Assembly: GCA_025529335.1 (NCBI GenBank)
Contig: JAMYHX010000241.1
Coordinates: 1 to 61,388 of the forward strand
Direction: 5' to 3'
DNA from: Rhizopus sp. PT2906
Lineage: Eukaryota; Mucoromycota; Mucoromycetes; Mucorales; Rhizopodaceae
Length of the DNA: 61,388 bases
Every line of letters starts with the position of its first letter. Position 1 is the stretch's first letter. A model generated the notes under the pieces. The model saw only the letters and a program-made list of their open reading frames with translations. It did no database searches and was not told the origin of the DNA. This document shows positions 22,557-33,147 of the stretch, one piece after another. Position numbers and translations under genes: made by a program.

Positions 22557-22865
22557 TTAGTAGTTGATGCCTGCCGCTTCCCATTGAGTGATAATATCAA
22601 AACGAAGCTGAATTATTTTGGTAGTGTCTCGTTCTACAGTATTTTTGGTTACTCGTTTTAAAGACAAGGCATACTTCTCTCGAATATGCTTATAATATCC
22701 ACTAATGAAAGCTTCGAGGTCAGAAAATGTTTCCTCAAGTACCATTAAAGTGTTGTTGTCAAAGAGTTCGATCAAGAATGTTGGATGTTTAGGAAACAGT
22801 TGTTTCCGAGCTATTATTCGCTTTTCTTCGGCTGTTTCCTGGCAAAGCTGTGCCATTGCAAGCAT
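22557..22865 (-). pseudogene. Orphan coding fragment inside the TIR element
   Basis: A 102-aa frame (TFLIELFDNNTLMVLEETF ... DTTKIIQLRFDIITQWEAAG) with a plausible amphipathic helical pattern. Upstream on the same strand, 22,866-23,060 reads IIHEKEQRSAYLFKVREGYV in pieces, suggesting an older, longer coding region that has decayed. I do not recognise a transposase motif. It may be a remnant of the element's own gene or a small host orphan. Confidence 0.3.
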
Positions 22866-23158
22866 TAAATTCGTTTATTAAATCATATGCACTACTATGC
22901 AGGATACATAATACTGCAATAGCTTTTAGGATCAACATACCCTTCTCTTACTTTAAATAGATAAGCTGACCTTTGTTCTTTTTCATGAATGATCAGGTTA
23001 GTGATAGATTTAATGATAAAATGGGAAGAGAAGATGACAACTCTTTAATCTCAATTTCCTGGAAAGCACTTCAATCTCAAGTGGAAAGGCTGCCATGATG
23101 ATATCATTTAATAATCAAACTTCTAATTGCACTAGAATATCATAGAATATATATCAAA

Positions 23159-23407
23159 TCAAGTTGACACGGTCGCTTTTACTTCATCGTTCTGTCCTAC
23201 GAAGCCTATCATTGTAGCTTTTCTTTTTCGGCTTTTTACGTAGTCTGTCATAGCTTTAGATACAATGTTATTAATCAGACATGCCATCTTTCTAACCAAA
23301 ATAGTGCGTTTATCTTTTTGTAAAGCAGAAAAAGAGTGGTAAGACGTCACAAAGAGAACTGAAGTGGAATTGATAAATTGGGAAAAAAAAAGAAACTGTA
23401 AGTCCAA
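23159..23407 (-). pseudogene. Second orphan coding fragment inside the TIR element
   Basis: An 82-aa frame ending VKSRKRKATMIGFVGQNDEV plus a short tail. The first 25 residues come from a T-rich stretch and are likely not coding; a splice-acceptor-like TTACAG precedes them. The basic KSRKRK patch could be a nuclear signal. Same strand as the fragment downstream, so both may be exons of one broken gene. Confidence 0.25.
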
Positions 23408-24866
23408 AATTATGCGTTAGCCAATAAAAAAACTAACCATTAAAATTAAACTTCCCCGAGAGAAATAAAAAAAGCTTATTGACGTTGCAGATTTTATACG
23501 TTGTATGTTTTTATGGACGCTCTTTTTTTTAGAAAGCTACCCTTTTTTTATGCGTGAACACTTGTTCAACTACAGATTAAATACCTGAATGTAATAACGG
23601 GGAATCCTCTCACACCTGCCTTGTTGCTCTGTGCTAGGTACTATTGAGTTTAGTCGAATGGGTCCTTGGTGATTCTTGATTTCCCTAAATAAATGCGTTT
23701 ATATCCTCCACTTTCACTTAATTGGGTGAGGTTACTGTTTTTTTCCTGTAGAGAAGCAAGTTATCCATGATCATATAAAAACCTTTAAACTGAAAATATT
23801 TATCCATTTCATATATATTTTTTTATAAAGCTAGAATTGGCTCCATCTTGTGTCTTCCTCATTGCTTTTGCCTTTCCCTTTTGAGCTCCTACGACTTTTG
23901 GGTGTTAAAGGAACACATATTTGCATGCTAAATATCAAATACAGAGATTGACCTGAGAACAGTGTGACTTATTACCTCTGCTGAAGTTGTGTTAACATTA
24001 GTACGCGTATTTCAATTGGTCTGGTCGTGGCTAGTGTCATGCAGATACCAGAAGCACTCTTATCAATAAAAATGGGTTTTTTGTAAGAGTTGTGAAACTC
24101 AAGTATAATTATATATCTAATTATTTATAGAACCTGGGCAAACTAATTTTTATATGCTGGGAAATTTAACTTCAAACTACTGGCCAATTTTTTTCAAAAA
24201 GGTGAAGTTTTTAAACATTTGGTAAAATGAGACTGGAAGCACAGTATCCTGTCCGGACGGCCATTCAAAATACTAGACAATACTATTGTCTCTTTTACAA
24301 ACACGGATAAAAAAGAGGAGAAGAAAAGGCCTAGATTCAAAGGGATGCGAGAAAAGAAGAAGGGGATTCTGGGCAAAGCCAGCTTTCATTTTTACACAGC
24401 TTTTGTCTACCGAGGTTCAGCCTCTCTTTATCTCTCTCTCTCTCTCTCTCTTTTTCAATTTCTTCCCCGATAAAAAAAAAACCAAGCTGAATTGAAAATT
24501 GCCAAATCGCATTCAATAATTTCTAATATTCTGTCATAGCATTATTAAATGCTCAAGGGTGATAGACAGACAACCACACGTGATTTCCATATATGGAATA
24601 TACATGACTGATGCATGTCCGTGTCATTCAAAATACAAAAGGAAAAAAAAAAGAGGAAAGCTGCCAAGGAAACAAAGAGAAAAGATGGAAAAAAAAATTA
24701 TTACGTAAAGAAACAACCAAGCTTTACCCATCGTTTTCTAAATTGAGCAACTCTCCTTTTATCTCCAAGCAGCAACAACACTTTCTATTTAAAGTCAATA
24801 AACTTCCGACTTTTCTCTCTTTTTCTCTCTCTTTCTCTCTCTCCTTCTATTTAATAAAGTTTCGAC

Positions 24867-25899
24867 ATGCCATTTTTTAGAAAAAAGAAATCAAAGGAAG
24901 GCTTGAATGAAGATAGCATTGTATATAGTATGACACCTCGACACGGTCACGGACAAGATGTAGTCGATGAAAATGGCATTCGGCAGGTGGCAGGCTGCTT
25001 ACCTATAGATCCAATCAATAAACGATTTCTTCTGGTGACATCAGCGAGCAATCCAGGATCTTGGGTCATCGTAAGCTTACACATATATAAGAGTATATTA
25101 AAGAAAAAGTCACTTATCATATTCTATATAGCCTAAAGGAGGCTGGGAAAAGGATGAAACTCAAAAACAAGCTGCGATGAGAGAAACATGGGAGGAAGCA
25201 GGCGTAAAGGGAACCATAACTAGACATGTTGGTGTGTTTGCAGAAAAATCGAGGCATGGAGTGAAAGCACATCATTGGATCTATGAAATGGAAATAAAAG
25301 AAGTGACTAAAAAGTTCCCCGAACAAAAAAAACGCGAAAGAAGATGGGTAAAAAAAAAAAGCGTCTATATGTGTATAAGGCCAATGCTAATAGACATTTA
25401 GTTTACCTATAATGAGGCAATGCTTGCAGTGAAAGCTCATTATATTAAGGATGCCATCAGTCTGTCCAGTCTCAGTCCGCTTGTGCACCCTGAAAATTTA
25501 GAAGAGAAAAAGAAAAAGAAGAAGAAGAAGAAGAAGGAAAAGAAAGACGGCGATGAAGAGGATGATAGTGAAGATGATGGGGAAGAAAAGAAAAAGAAGA
25601 AGAAGAAGAATAAGGATGAAGATAATGAAGATGATGAGGAGAATGATGAAGATGATGAAGAGAAAAAGAAAAAGAAGAAGAAGAACAAAAAGAAAGATGG
25701 CAGTGATGAAGATGAGAATGGAGGACAAGAAGGAAATGAAGATGAAGAGAAAGAAAAGAAAAAGAAAAAGAAAAAGAACAAGGATGGAGAAATCACAGAG
25801 TTAAGCGAGGAGGAGATTGCAAAGTTACAATTTAGTAAATTGGGGTTGGAGTCTAAAACTGACGTACCTGAATTAGTTGGCACGGAAACTAGAAAATAA
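24867..25899 (+). CDS. Nudix hydrolase, diphosphoinositol-polyphosphate type, with charged tail
   Basis: DIPP/Aps1-like enzyme that cleaves inositol pyrophosphates and diadenosine polyphosphates. Exons 24867-25070, 25132-25347 and 25402-25899 give 305 aa. The Nudix box GGWEKDETQKQAAMRETWEE followed by AGV fits Gx5Ex7REUxEExGU exactly; PKGGWE just after the first intron is typical of DIPPs, and HVGVFAEKSRHG and RRWFTYNEAMLAVK complete the fold (about residues 1-170). From about residue 173 the tail is unusual: roughly 115 residues of alternating Lys blocks and Asp/Glu blocks from a purine trinucleotide tract, then a normal-looking end (EEEIAKLQFSKLGLES). Yeast and human relatives lack such a tail, which could bind polyphosphate or nucleic acid or send the protein to the nucleolus. 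Confidence 0.88.
25500..25790. repeat. GAA/GAT purine-rich repeat, coding Lys/Glu/Asp
   Basis: About 290 nt almost purely of A and G on the plus strand within the Nudix gene tail, imperfect AAG/GAA/GAT units. Such polypurine tracts expand and contract easily and can form triplexes. Confidence 0.85.
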
Positions 25900-26809
25900 A
25901 CTTGTAATTAAGCTTATGGATTCATACCTTATTTGTTTGAAGAGGCGAGCTTTTAAAATATATTGTCATACAATATAGAAATGATCTGATCCGAGTGAGC
26001 ATTTGAGTGATTTATTCATGCGATAACGTTTAAGCAAAACATGACACACACATATATTATTGACAGGCGAGATTACTTTCAAAAGAGAAACCTTGACGCT
26101 GAGTCGGTTTAGGTATCATAAAAATGATGATGTGGTGATGCATAAATTTCGAAAAAGCTGTCAATGTAATTCTTGGTCATTTCTTCCTTACCAATACCGT
26201 CAGGCCAGTTTTTGTCATTTGAACAGCAGTAGTAGAAGCGGTACTTTCTTAGATAAGTGTATTCAACAAAATGATCAAGACGGAAAACAGCAGTCGCCAA
26301 TAACTGTCTATAGTTATGAATTTCACAAAGAAACAAGCTACATGCATGTTTTACCATGTCGAATTCATTCTAGGGAGTATTACGTACATAAAAGAAAGCG
26401 AAAAGAACCATAATTAGAAATATGTTACAAACCAGTTTGTACTCTTTGCTGAACAAAGAATATCCTTAATCTACCGCAAATAATTGGGATGTTGTACCAA
26501 ACAAAAAGAGTACTTTGTAAGCTCAAAACAGAAAAAATAAATATGAAAACAATATCCATTATTCCCGAATAATCAAAAGAAAAAAGATAGGTTTGATACT
26601 GAATCAATGATCACTAGTTTACTTTAATTTATGTGTATCAACACCTTTTTCAGAACGAGAATTTTAAGTGTAAAAATGTATTTATTTTACTTAATTATAG
26701 AAATAACAATATATATATAAGATAATGAATGAATAACAATGCACCAGGCAAAATATATAAAATGGGTTAATAATACAAACTATACATAATAACAATAATA
26801 AAAGAAAGC
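25900..26809. other. Intergenic with a possible decayed coding fragment
   Basis: 910 nt. A plus-strand frame at 26,060-26,413 (TGEITFKRETLTLSRFRYHK ...) is preceded by an acceptor-like TTGACAG and resembles a fragment near position 165. The minus-strand frame at 26,109-26,357 overlaps it. I cannot decide which, if either, was ever coding. Confidence 0.4.
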
Positions 26810-27711
26810 TCAACTTCTTCTTCTATTGATCATGACTCTCTTTGCAGGGTATTTGACGTCACTTTCTGAACCACTACTACTGCTACTGTAGCTAGCTGAT
26901 CTCTTTTTACCTCGTCGATCATGATACATTGAGTCTGATAGATAATGAGTAAATATTAGTATATTAGATGATCATTAGGTGAGCAATTATTACCATGGAC
27001 ATCAAATGTAGCATTATTCCTTTCTTCTTCTTCAAGCATAGGTTGTAAAATACGTCTTCTTGCATTAATAAACCAATTGCTAATTTGATTCAAGTTCAAG
27101 TTGGTCTCTGCTGCCAATGCTGCCTTTTCTTCTTCGGTAGGATACGGGTGCTTTTTATGTTTGGAGAGCCAATCACGAAGTATGGCTGTCACAGCCTTAG
27201 GCAGGTTCCCACGTCGGCGTTTATTATTATTATTATTATTATTATTAGGTTTATCTGTCAAATGCTTCACCACATTTGAAGAAGAAGAGGAAGAAGCGAG
27301 GACAGGAGGAGGACTAGGTGAGGATATTAAGGAAGGTACAGGTGAATGAGGTTCAGGATGATCTAAAAGATAAACAGAGTTTAATATATTTATGGTTACT
27401 ATTTTATTCTTATTACTATTTTGATTATTATCACCTCTTGTCCATGTTATGATGTCTAACCAGTATTTGCCATTTGTTTCCAACATGTCATGAATTCTTT
27501 TCTTGTGTAAATCAAGATGACGTTTATCACTATAAGGGATATGGATATGATGTAGATCACCTGCTTCTACATATTGATGATCATGAAATAAGATAATAGG
27601 ACTAAAAGTACGTAATTTCTATTACGGCCATCTTGAGTGAGTTATTGTCTTTTATTTTTATATTCACTTTACCTTTCTTTCAACAGTAAGAGATGATTGT
27701 TGAAATGACAT
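26810..27711 (-). CDS. TALE-class homeodomain transcription factor
   Basis: Nuclear DNA-binding regulator. Four exons (27673-27711, 27435-27618, 26994-27362, 26810-26934) sum to 717 nt, 238 aa. The homeodomain (residues about 130-192) runs KRRRGNLPKAVTAILRDWLS, then KHKKHPYPTEEEKAALA with the three-residue loop extension Pro-Tyr-Pro, then LNLNQISNWFINARRRILQP with the invariant WFxNxRRR. Before it is a poly-Asn run (AAT repeat) and a Ser/Pro-rich linker; the N-terminal segment contains an ERKKLRTF patch. The acceptor AATAG at 27,619 keeps frame; the more obvious TTTTAG does not. The tail is Ser-rich and basic (RRGKKRSASYSSSSSGS ... NRRRS). Intron 27,363-27,434 is 3n and stop-free. Relatives include fungal Cup9/Tos8 and mating-type HD1 proteins. 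Confidence 0.88.
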
Positions 27712-28088
27712 GACGCAAACTAAAGACAGATTAAGAAGCGAGAGAGAGAGAGAGAGAGCGTATATGAAGTGAGAAGTATATATTAATAGAATTGACAAGC
27801 GGGGATTTATAAATAAATATAAAACTTATATTGCATATAGTAAAAAAAAAAAAAAGGAGAGTAATAAGAAAGAAGTAAGAAGTAATAATAATAATAACCA
27901 AAAAATGCTTATTTAACTCTCTCTTTTTACATTGTACGACGCATGACCTAAAGGGCTGATTCTTTTCTGAACGTCATTCAATAAAAATAAACGCTATGAC
28001 CAACTCTCGCTCTTTCTTTTTTTCTGGCTCTGTCCAAAAATGTCATTTGAAAACGTGTGTCCCCCAATTTTTTGTGTGTGGGCGCGAA
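27712..28088. promoter_or_regulatory. Upstream region of the TALE gene
   Basis: 377 nt between tandem minus-strand genes. A GA repeat (about 27,738-27,759), i.e. a CT leader on the gene's strand, lies just upstream of the TALE start. A-rich tract at 27,842-27,855. Nothing else seen. Confidence 0.45.
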
Positions 28089-28787
28089 TTAGATGCCCAT
28101 GACTTGCTTTATTTGTTCCTTTCTCTTTTCAATTTCAACATGTAAATCATTAGAATTACTCATCAATTCATTTAAATCAACAACGTGCTTTCTATTCTGT
28201 AAGGCCAAGTCTACTTTAGCATCCAAGTTATCCAAAGTAACAAAGTCTTCTGTCTCTGCATATAACTTGATCAACTGCTGACGTCTGACCTGTCTCTGTC
28301 GTTCATCAAACAACATACGATTGATATTACGTTGTTCAGTTCGATCTTTGATTTGACTAGCTTGGTTTAGTTCCAAGTCTAATGTTTCCATCACCTGTTC
28401 TTCATGTTTCTTTTGTTCTTCTTTTGCTTGTCTAAAATATGCTCCCATCTCTTCTTTTTTCTTTTCTGCCAATGCTACTTTCTCGGCTGATTCCATTTCT
28501 TTTTGTCCCTGCTTTTCTAATAATTCTCGTGCATATCTTAAGCGTGTCAGCTTCAACTCTCTTCTGTACAGCTGTTTTGTACTATTGGCTTCACCCATTG
28601 GCTTTTCTGTAGCAGCTCCCAGGTGAGAAGGAATGGATGTGGCAATGTCTCCTCGCTTCTTTTGTATTTTGATATTCTCTCTTGTTCCCTCAGGTGGCGC
28701 AAATCCGGGTGCATACCCTTTACGTCCGGGTATATACTGTTGTGTAGACACACATCGTTTACTCAAATGACACACACGATTCCACAT
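28089..28787 (-). CDS. Mitochondrial small-subunit ribosomal protein mS26 (Pet123-like)
   Basis: Single-exon, 232 aa. N-terminus MWNRVCHLSKRCVSTQQYIP is Arg/Ser-rich with no acidic residues, a mitochondrial presequence, then GRKGYAPGFAPPEGTR. The body is a long charged coiled coil (LYRRELKLTRLRYARELLEK, QAKEEQKKHEEQVMETLDLE, MLFDERQRQVRRQQLIKLYA) as in mS26/Pet123, which clasps the mRNA exit side of the mitoribosome. The end VEIEKRKEQIKQVMGI is helical. Assignment rests on presequence, size and coiled-coil pattern; another mitochondrial coiled-coil protein is possible. Divergent from FES1, 170 nt apart. Confidence 0.68.
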   Translation of the reverse strand: MWNRVCHLSKRCVSTQQYIPGRKGYAPGFAPPEGTRENIKIQKKRGDIATSIPSHLGAATEKPMGEANSTKQLYRRELKLTRLRYARELLEKQGQKEMESAEKVALAEKKKEEMGAYFRQAKEEQKKHEEQVMETLDLELNQASQIKDRTEQRNINRMLFDERQRQVRRQQLIKLYAETEDFVTLDNLDAKVDLALQNRKHVVDLNELMSNSNDLHVEIEKRKEQIKQVMGI

Positions 28788-28957
28788 TGCAACAGAGTTA
28801 CAAAAAAAAAGAAAGAGAGGGGTCCCAAAAGAATTTTTGTGCTGAAAATAGCAGTCTCATTGTGACTTGCTTTATCATTTTACTTTCTCTCTCGTCTCTT
28901 TCTCTCTTTCTGGTGTATTCGAGATTTTTTTTTTCACTCTTTTTTCTCTTGTTTAAT

Positions 28958-29941
28958 ATGGAAAAATTACTTCAGTGGGCAGTAGACAATAGTAACAAGA
29001 ATTCATTATCTGAACAAGCAGAAGCTATTCGTAGAGGAGAAGCCAAAGTAGATCCATCCAAATATGACCCAAGAATACTTGAAGCCATCCTGGGTCCAGA
29101 CGACGCAACTCGAATGAAAGGTACGTCTAAATATATTCATAAGAAGTTATATGACTAATCATCTATATAGATGCTGTTGCATGCATTAGTAATCCTGAAG
29201 AAACCGTTGAAAACAAGGAAATCGCCTTGGACAACTTGGAATTGGTAAGCACACCATTTTTTTTTTAGTTGTAGACATTTTCCAACTCTTTTTTTCCAGC
29301 TTATTGAAGGTATCGATAACGCCTGTAACCTTGAAAATATGAAACTATGGCCTGCAATCATTGAACAACTAAGCGCAAAGGAGCCTCAAGTACGTAAAGG
29401 CACTGCCTGGGTCTGCGGCACGGCTGTTCAAAACAACCCCAAGGCACAAAAGGCCTTCTTATCTCACGGGGGACTTGAACCTCTCTTGCGTTTGCTTGAT
29501 ACAGATCAAGACAATGAGGTCCGTAGCAAGGCACTGTATGCCATCTCTGGTCTCCTCAAGCACAACGCCGAGGCTCTGGCCGCTTTTGAGCCCCTCGATG
29601 GTTTCAACATCCTTCGTCGTATTCTTCATCACGAAAACCCAACGATGGTGCGCAAGGTTGTCTTTTTGTACAATAGCTTGATGATTGACAATGATAGTCT
29701 AGCCACACGCTTGGTTCATGACCATACCTTGGACGATCTCGAAGGAATCTTGAAGACGTATACGACAGAACGCGATGATGAGGATATGGTTGAAAAGACA
29801 CTACGAACGATTCACACAATGACTCAAAAGAGCCAAAAGGCGCCATCGGACGAGTTAAAAAAGACGTGTCAGGCAGCAAAAGACAAGTATGGTGCAGATA
29901 ATTTGAATCTTGTAGAATCTGAGTGGAAGGATTTACTGTAA
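28958..29941 (+). CDS. FES1: Hsp70 nucleotide exchange factor Fes1
   Basis: Cytosolic armadillo-repeat protein that releases ADP from Hsp70 and helps clear misfolded proteins; HspBP1 in animals. Exons 28958-29120, 29171-29244 and 29300-29941 sum to 879 nt, 292 aa. N-terminus MEKLLQWAVDNSNKNS is the Fes1 signature, then DPRILEAILGPDDATRMK, ENKEIALDNLELLIEGIDNA and the armadillo repeats KEPQVRKGTAWVCGTAVQNN, HGGLEPLLRLLDTDQDNEVR and SKALYAISGLLKHN. Full length. Its stop is only 47 nt from that of the convergent PPS1 gene. Confidence 0.95.
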
Positions 29942-29988
29942 ATAAAAAGATTTTATTTTGACATATGTACAATAAAAACAGGCGTTGG

Positions 29989-32119
29989 CTAATCAGTTAC
30001 CGACGAAGACTCCTTATACGTCAGATTTAATTGATGGATTTCTTTGCAAAGAATGGGCCATGTGATGCTGATTGTGCCTATCTCCTTTTGTTCGAGCTGT
30101 AGCATCTCATAAACAAACTTCAAATTGGGCTGAATGATCACATTCAGTCGTCTGGCTCGAACGAAGAGATAAGCCTGAACAAAAGTGTACTTTAAATGCC
30201 TCATGACGTAGCATATAGTGACCGCTGCACTTCGACTAACGCCAACGCGGCAATGGATCAAGCAACAAGTTCCCTTTTGTCTTGCGTCGTCTGCAAATGT
30301 GTATATATGGATGAGCTTGTATTTTTATTTAAAACAAAGGACTTACCTATAAACTGCATGACAGTGTCCAGTCGTTCACGAATAGTATCGATACCGTCAT
30401 CATAAAGATTATCGAGAAGCAAAAGCTCAAACCCTTTGGTCTGCAAACCAGCATTCTCCCCGACACTGACGACATGAGTTATATGAAGAGCCTTGAGCAT
30501 CTCTGCATTGGTCGCATGGTTGAGATTTCCGAGATAAAGAAATGGTAAAATCCTGGACGGGAACGACCCTTCAAATCGTGGCGAAAATATCCAAGGGTGC
30601 TCTTGAAGCTCTTCTGGCGTAGGTGAAAGCTGTGTCGCTTGAACACATTGACCGGTGACGACTGTACATGGAGTTGAATGAGGAGAACTGCCTTCGAGAC
30701 TCAGGTGTCGCATGTTCTCGTAAGCTTCACTTCTGCGTCGCTTGGGCACAGGTTCGGCCGGCTCATCTTTGAGGAGCTGCTCGATACGTCTGAGCACAGG
30801 CAGATCAGCAGCATAGACAAAGAACGAGCGTCGTTCTTGCAGGTAAAGGTAGGCCTCGGGCAGGGACAACTTCAGCCGGTACATGATCCAGGAAAGCACG
30901 AGTGTACTTGACTCGGTGTACCCGTCTGAGCAATGGATCAGTATCTGCCGATTACGGTTCACTTGATCATCCATAAACATCAACAGTTGCACCAGACGTG
31001 CATAAAACGTATCAAAATCAGTCTTGGTCGCAGGCATGCCTGTGCCATACATATCCAAATGAACAATCTCGGACGGCATCGCACCATCCTTGAGCTCGTT
31101 CAGGGTCTCACGAGCAAGCATGAGCACAGACGGAGCTGGGATCTCGCCTAAGTCATGACACTCAATACAGATCGAGAATTGATGTGGATTGCTGTCAAAT
31201 GTGGCTGCTGTGTCTTCAGGCGTAATGTCATTTGTGGATATAGGTGCATCTTGTGTGTTTCCTGCCTGAAAAAGAGAAAGTGTGTTAACTTCACAACCAA
31301 TTCATGCATAAATATCTTTTATTACCCAAACGCCTGGCGTCACTTGAGATGCAGTACTCATCTCTCTCATCCGAGCTCCTTCTAGTTCAAAAAAATCCAA
31401 TGTTCTTTTAGCCACTCCATCGGAGTCGTACATGATGAGCTCAGGGTATTCTTTTTCAAACACTTGGAATTCATCTACAATGAGAAGAAAAAAAAATTGG
31501 GGACTTTTAGATCAATACACAATACAGAAACAGAACACTTTTTTTTTGGTGAACCTTGTATGATGATTGTTTTGTATTTTATTAGATTCGCTTCTGCCGC
31601 TGCACGCTTTCCTGCTGTTCGAGTGATCTGGTCGGCTTGATCGAGTCGTTCTTGATAAAATTCGTTTTGAGCCATCACAACCAACGGCGCCACCTCGTGC
31701 GCTTGCTCTCCGTATAGAAAAATATCACACAGGGTCGCAAATCGACGGACCTGGTTCTCAAAGTTACGCAGGTTGATGGACGTATCCATCGTGCTCTTGT
31801 TCAAAAAGTGGCCTTGTTCGTCTAATACCTCCAGTGGCGTAACCGACTCGATCAGTCGTTTGGCATGGACCAGTGGATTACAGTGTATGAGCATGATGCC
31901 ACGGTATTTGGGTACCAGACTACGGCGGACGCGAAAGAAGAGATTTTGTTGATGTGATCGGCCATCGACGCCATGGAGCCAAGGAAATAAAATGTCATTT
32001 GGTAACGGGAATCGACGATACTGGTCCTGTATTTTAGCATAGTCGTGAGGGGTGCAGGTGAATATGTTGTCGGCTGTAAGTGTAAGTAAGTGTTCTGGTA
32101 TCTCGAATAGTTCTGACAT
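29989..32119 (-). CDS. Dual-specificity phosphatase Pps1-like, dead plus active domain
   Basis: Four exons (31555-32119, 31326-31474, 30347-31265, 29989-30290) sum to 1935 nt, 644 aa. The N-terminal third (LFEIPEHLLTLTADNIF, FPWLHGVDGRSHQQNLFF) is the Pps1-type extension. A first phosphatase-fold domain has IHCSDGYTESSTLVLSW, where the catalytic Arg of CX5R is Glu, so it should be inactive. The C-terminal domain has the full signature IHCRVGVSRSAAVTICYVMR, preceded by RILPFLYLGNLNHATNAEML with its general-acid region near LYDDG. Yeast Pps1 acts in S phase and has the same tandem plan. Open frames nearby on both strands are shadows. Confidence 0.88.
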
Positions 32120-33147
32120 CGTTTATGCTACAAACAAAAAAAATTATAAAAAAGATTATGGGTTAGTGCTGGGTTCATAAATAAATGGACTCCAAATCAG
32201 CTTTTATTGGATGATACGGCGTCATTCTATACTTTACTTTTTACTGTTTCTAATCACTTTTTGTTCATATTGTTATTGTTCATAACAACAATTAACGACT
32301 ATTAATAAAAGCAATCGATTAAAGAGAGACATTTGTATGTAACATATGAAGAAGCTTATCTTGTTTTAGTATTGTACAAGATCTATTACACACATATACA
32401 CATACACACACACACATATACATATGTATATATTCTCATCAGGGGTAAGCGATGGTCCGTGCGTCTATAGATAATTTTGTAAAAGTATTCTTTATTTTTC
32501 TCTCAATGAAACCGTGATTATTATAAAATAGACTCATCTTATTCTCATAGAAAGACACGCTTAAATCACCACTGAAGTGATGACATAAAGATCCAAAGCA
32601 CACAGTACAAAGAAGAAAAGAATGACAGCTACCATTAATTGTTCGTATGCACGTGCAATGGTTTATATCCATGATGTAAGCCAAAGTAGAATAACATGCG
32701 TTTGACACATTTTAGGATAATTTTTGGATAGAGCAAAAAAAAAAGGGGGGAAGGGGAAAAGTGGGAAAAGAAAAAGAAAAAGATAGTTGTTGTCATAATG
32801 ACAATCATGAATAAGTCAAATATCAAATGTTGCTTACTGTTTTAAATATTTGTCTTTCAATAGCCTTTTTAACTTTGCCCTTTTCACTTTTAGTTACACA
32901 AGATAATTACCATTATATTTCGATACCCCGCTCAAAGAACTCTAAAAAATAAGCAAGCTTTTATTTTTTTCTTTTTTTTTCTTTTATAAAAAAAAAGCAG
33001 CTCTTTAACTCCTTATCTTGCTGTTGTATCCTCCCTGTATCCATTTTATATCCTATTTCTAGTCTCCTAAATCTCTGAATAATAAAAAGGTAGTCATTTC
33101 AAAATAGTTGTTTCTCTTTTTATATTTTGTGACTCATCATTATAAAG
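32120..33147. other. Divergent intergenic region with CA microsatellite
   Basis: 1028 nt between divergent PPS1 and LC8 starts. A CA/TA repeat lies at about 32,391-32,432. Two minus-strand frames (32,439-32,708; 32,635-32,826) have no recognisable content and are split by simple sequence. Pyrimidine-rich leader before 33,148. Confidence 0.45.

Larger units (their letters stand above)
22275..24234. mobile_element. Putative decayed TIR element, about 1.96 kb
   Basis: The left end at 22,275 (AGTCTCATTTTACCAAATGT) is matched in inverted orientation at 24,234. The match continues inward with scattered changes: AAACTCCACC/AAACTTCACC, CTTTTTGAA, then TTTGCTCAGGTTCTGTAAAT on the left against TTTGCCCAGGTTCTATAAAT on the right, where the right arm carries about 35 extra nt. 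Arms are therefore about 70 and 110 nt. I could not find a clear target-site duplication. The inside holds only short minus-strand frames, so it looks like a non-autonomous or decayed DNA transposon, though I cannot assign a superfamily. Confidence 0.6.
21694..24866. other. 3.2-kb gene-poor region
   Basis: AT-rich with long T and A runs. The middle, 22,275-24,234, is bounded by inverted repeats and is listed separately. Outside it I see no gene: the frame at 24,286-24,495 covers a CT repeat and the one at 24,611-24,880 is leader of the Nudix gene. A CT tract near the Nudix start (about 24,813-24,851) is probably its pyrimidine leader. Confidence 0.5.

Noticed and set aside
25440..25883. Long minus-strand frame rich in Phe and Ser
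   Set aside because: It is the reverse of the Lys/Asp/Glu-rich Nudix tail; composition is explained by the purine repeat.
32439..32826. Two minus-strand frames near the CA repeat
   Set aside because: Composition driven by simple sequence; no conserved motif.
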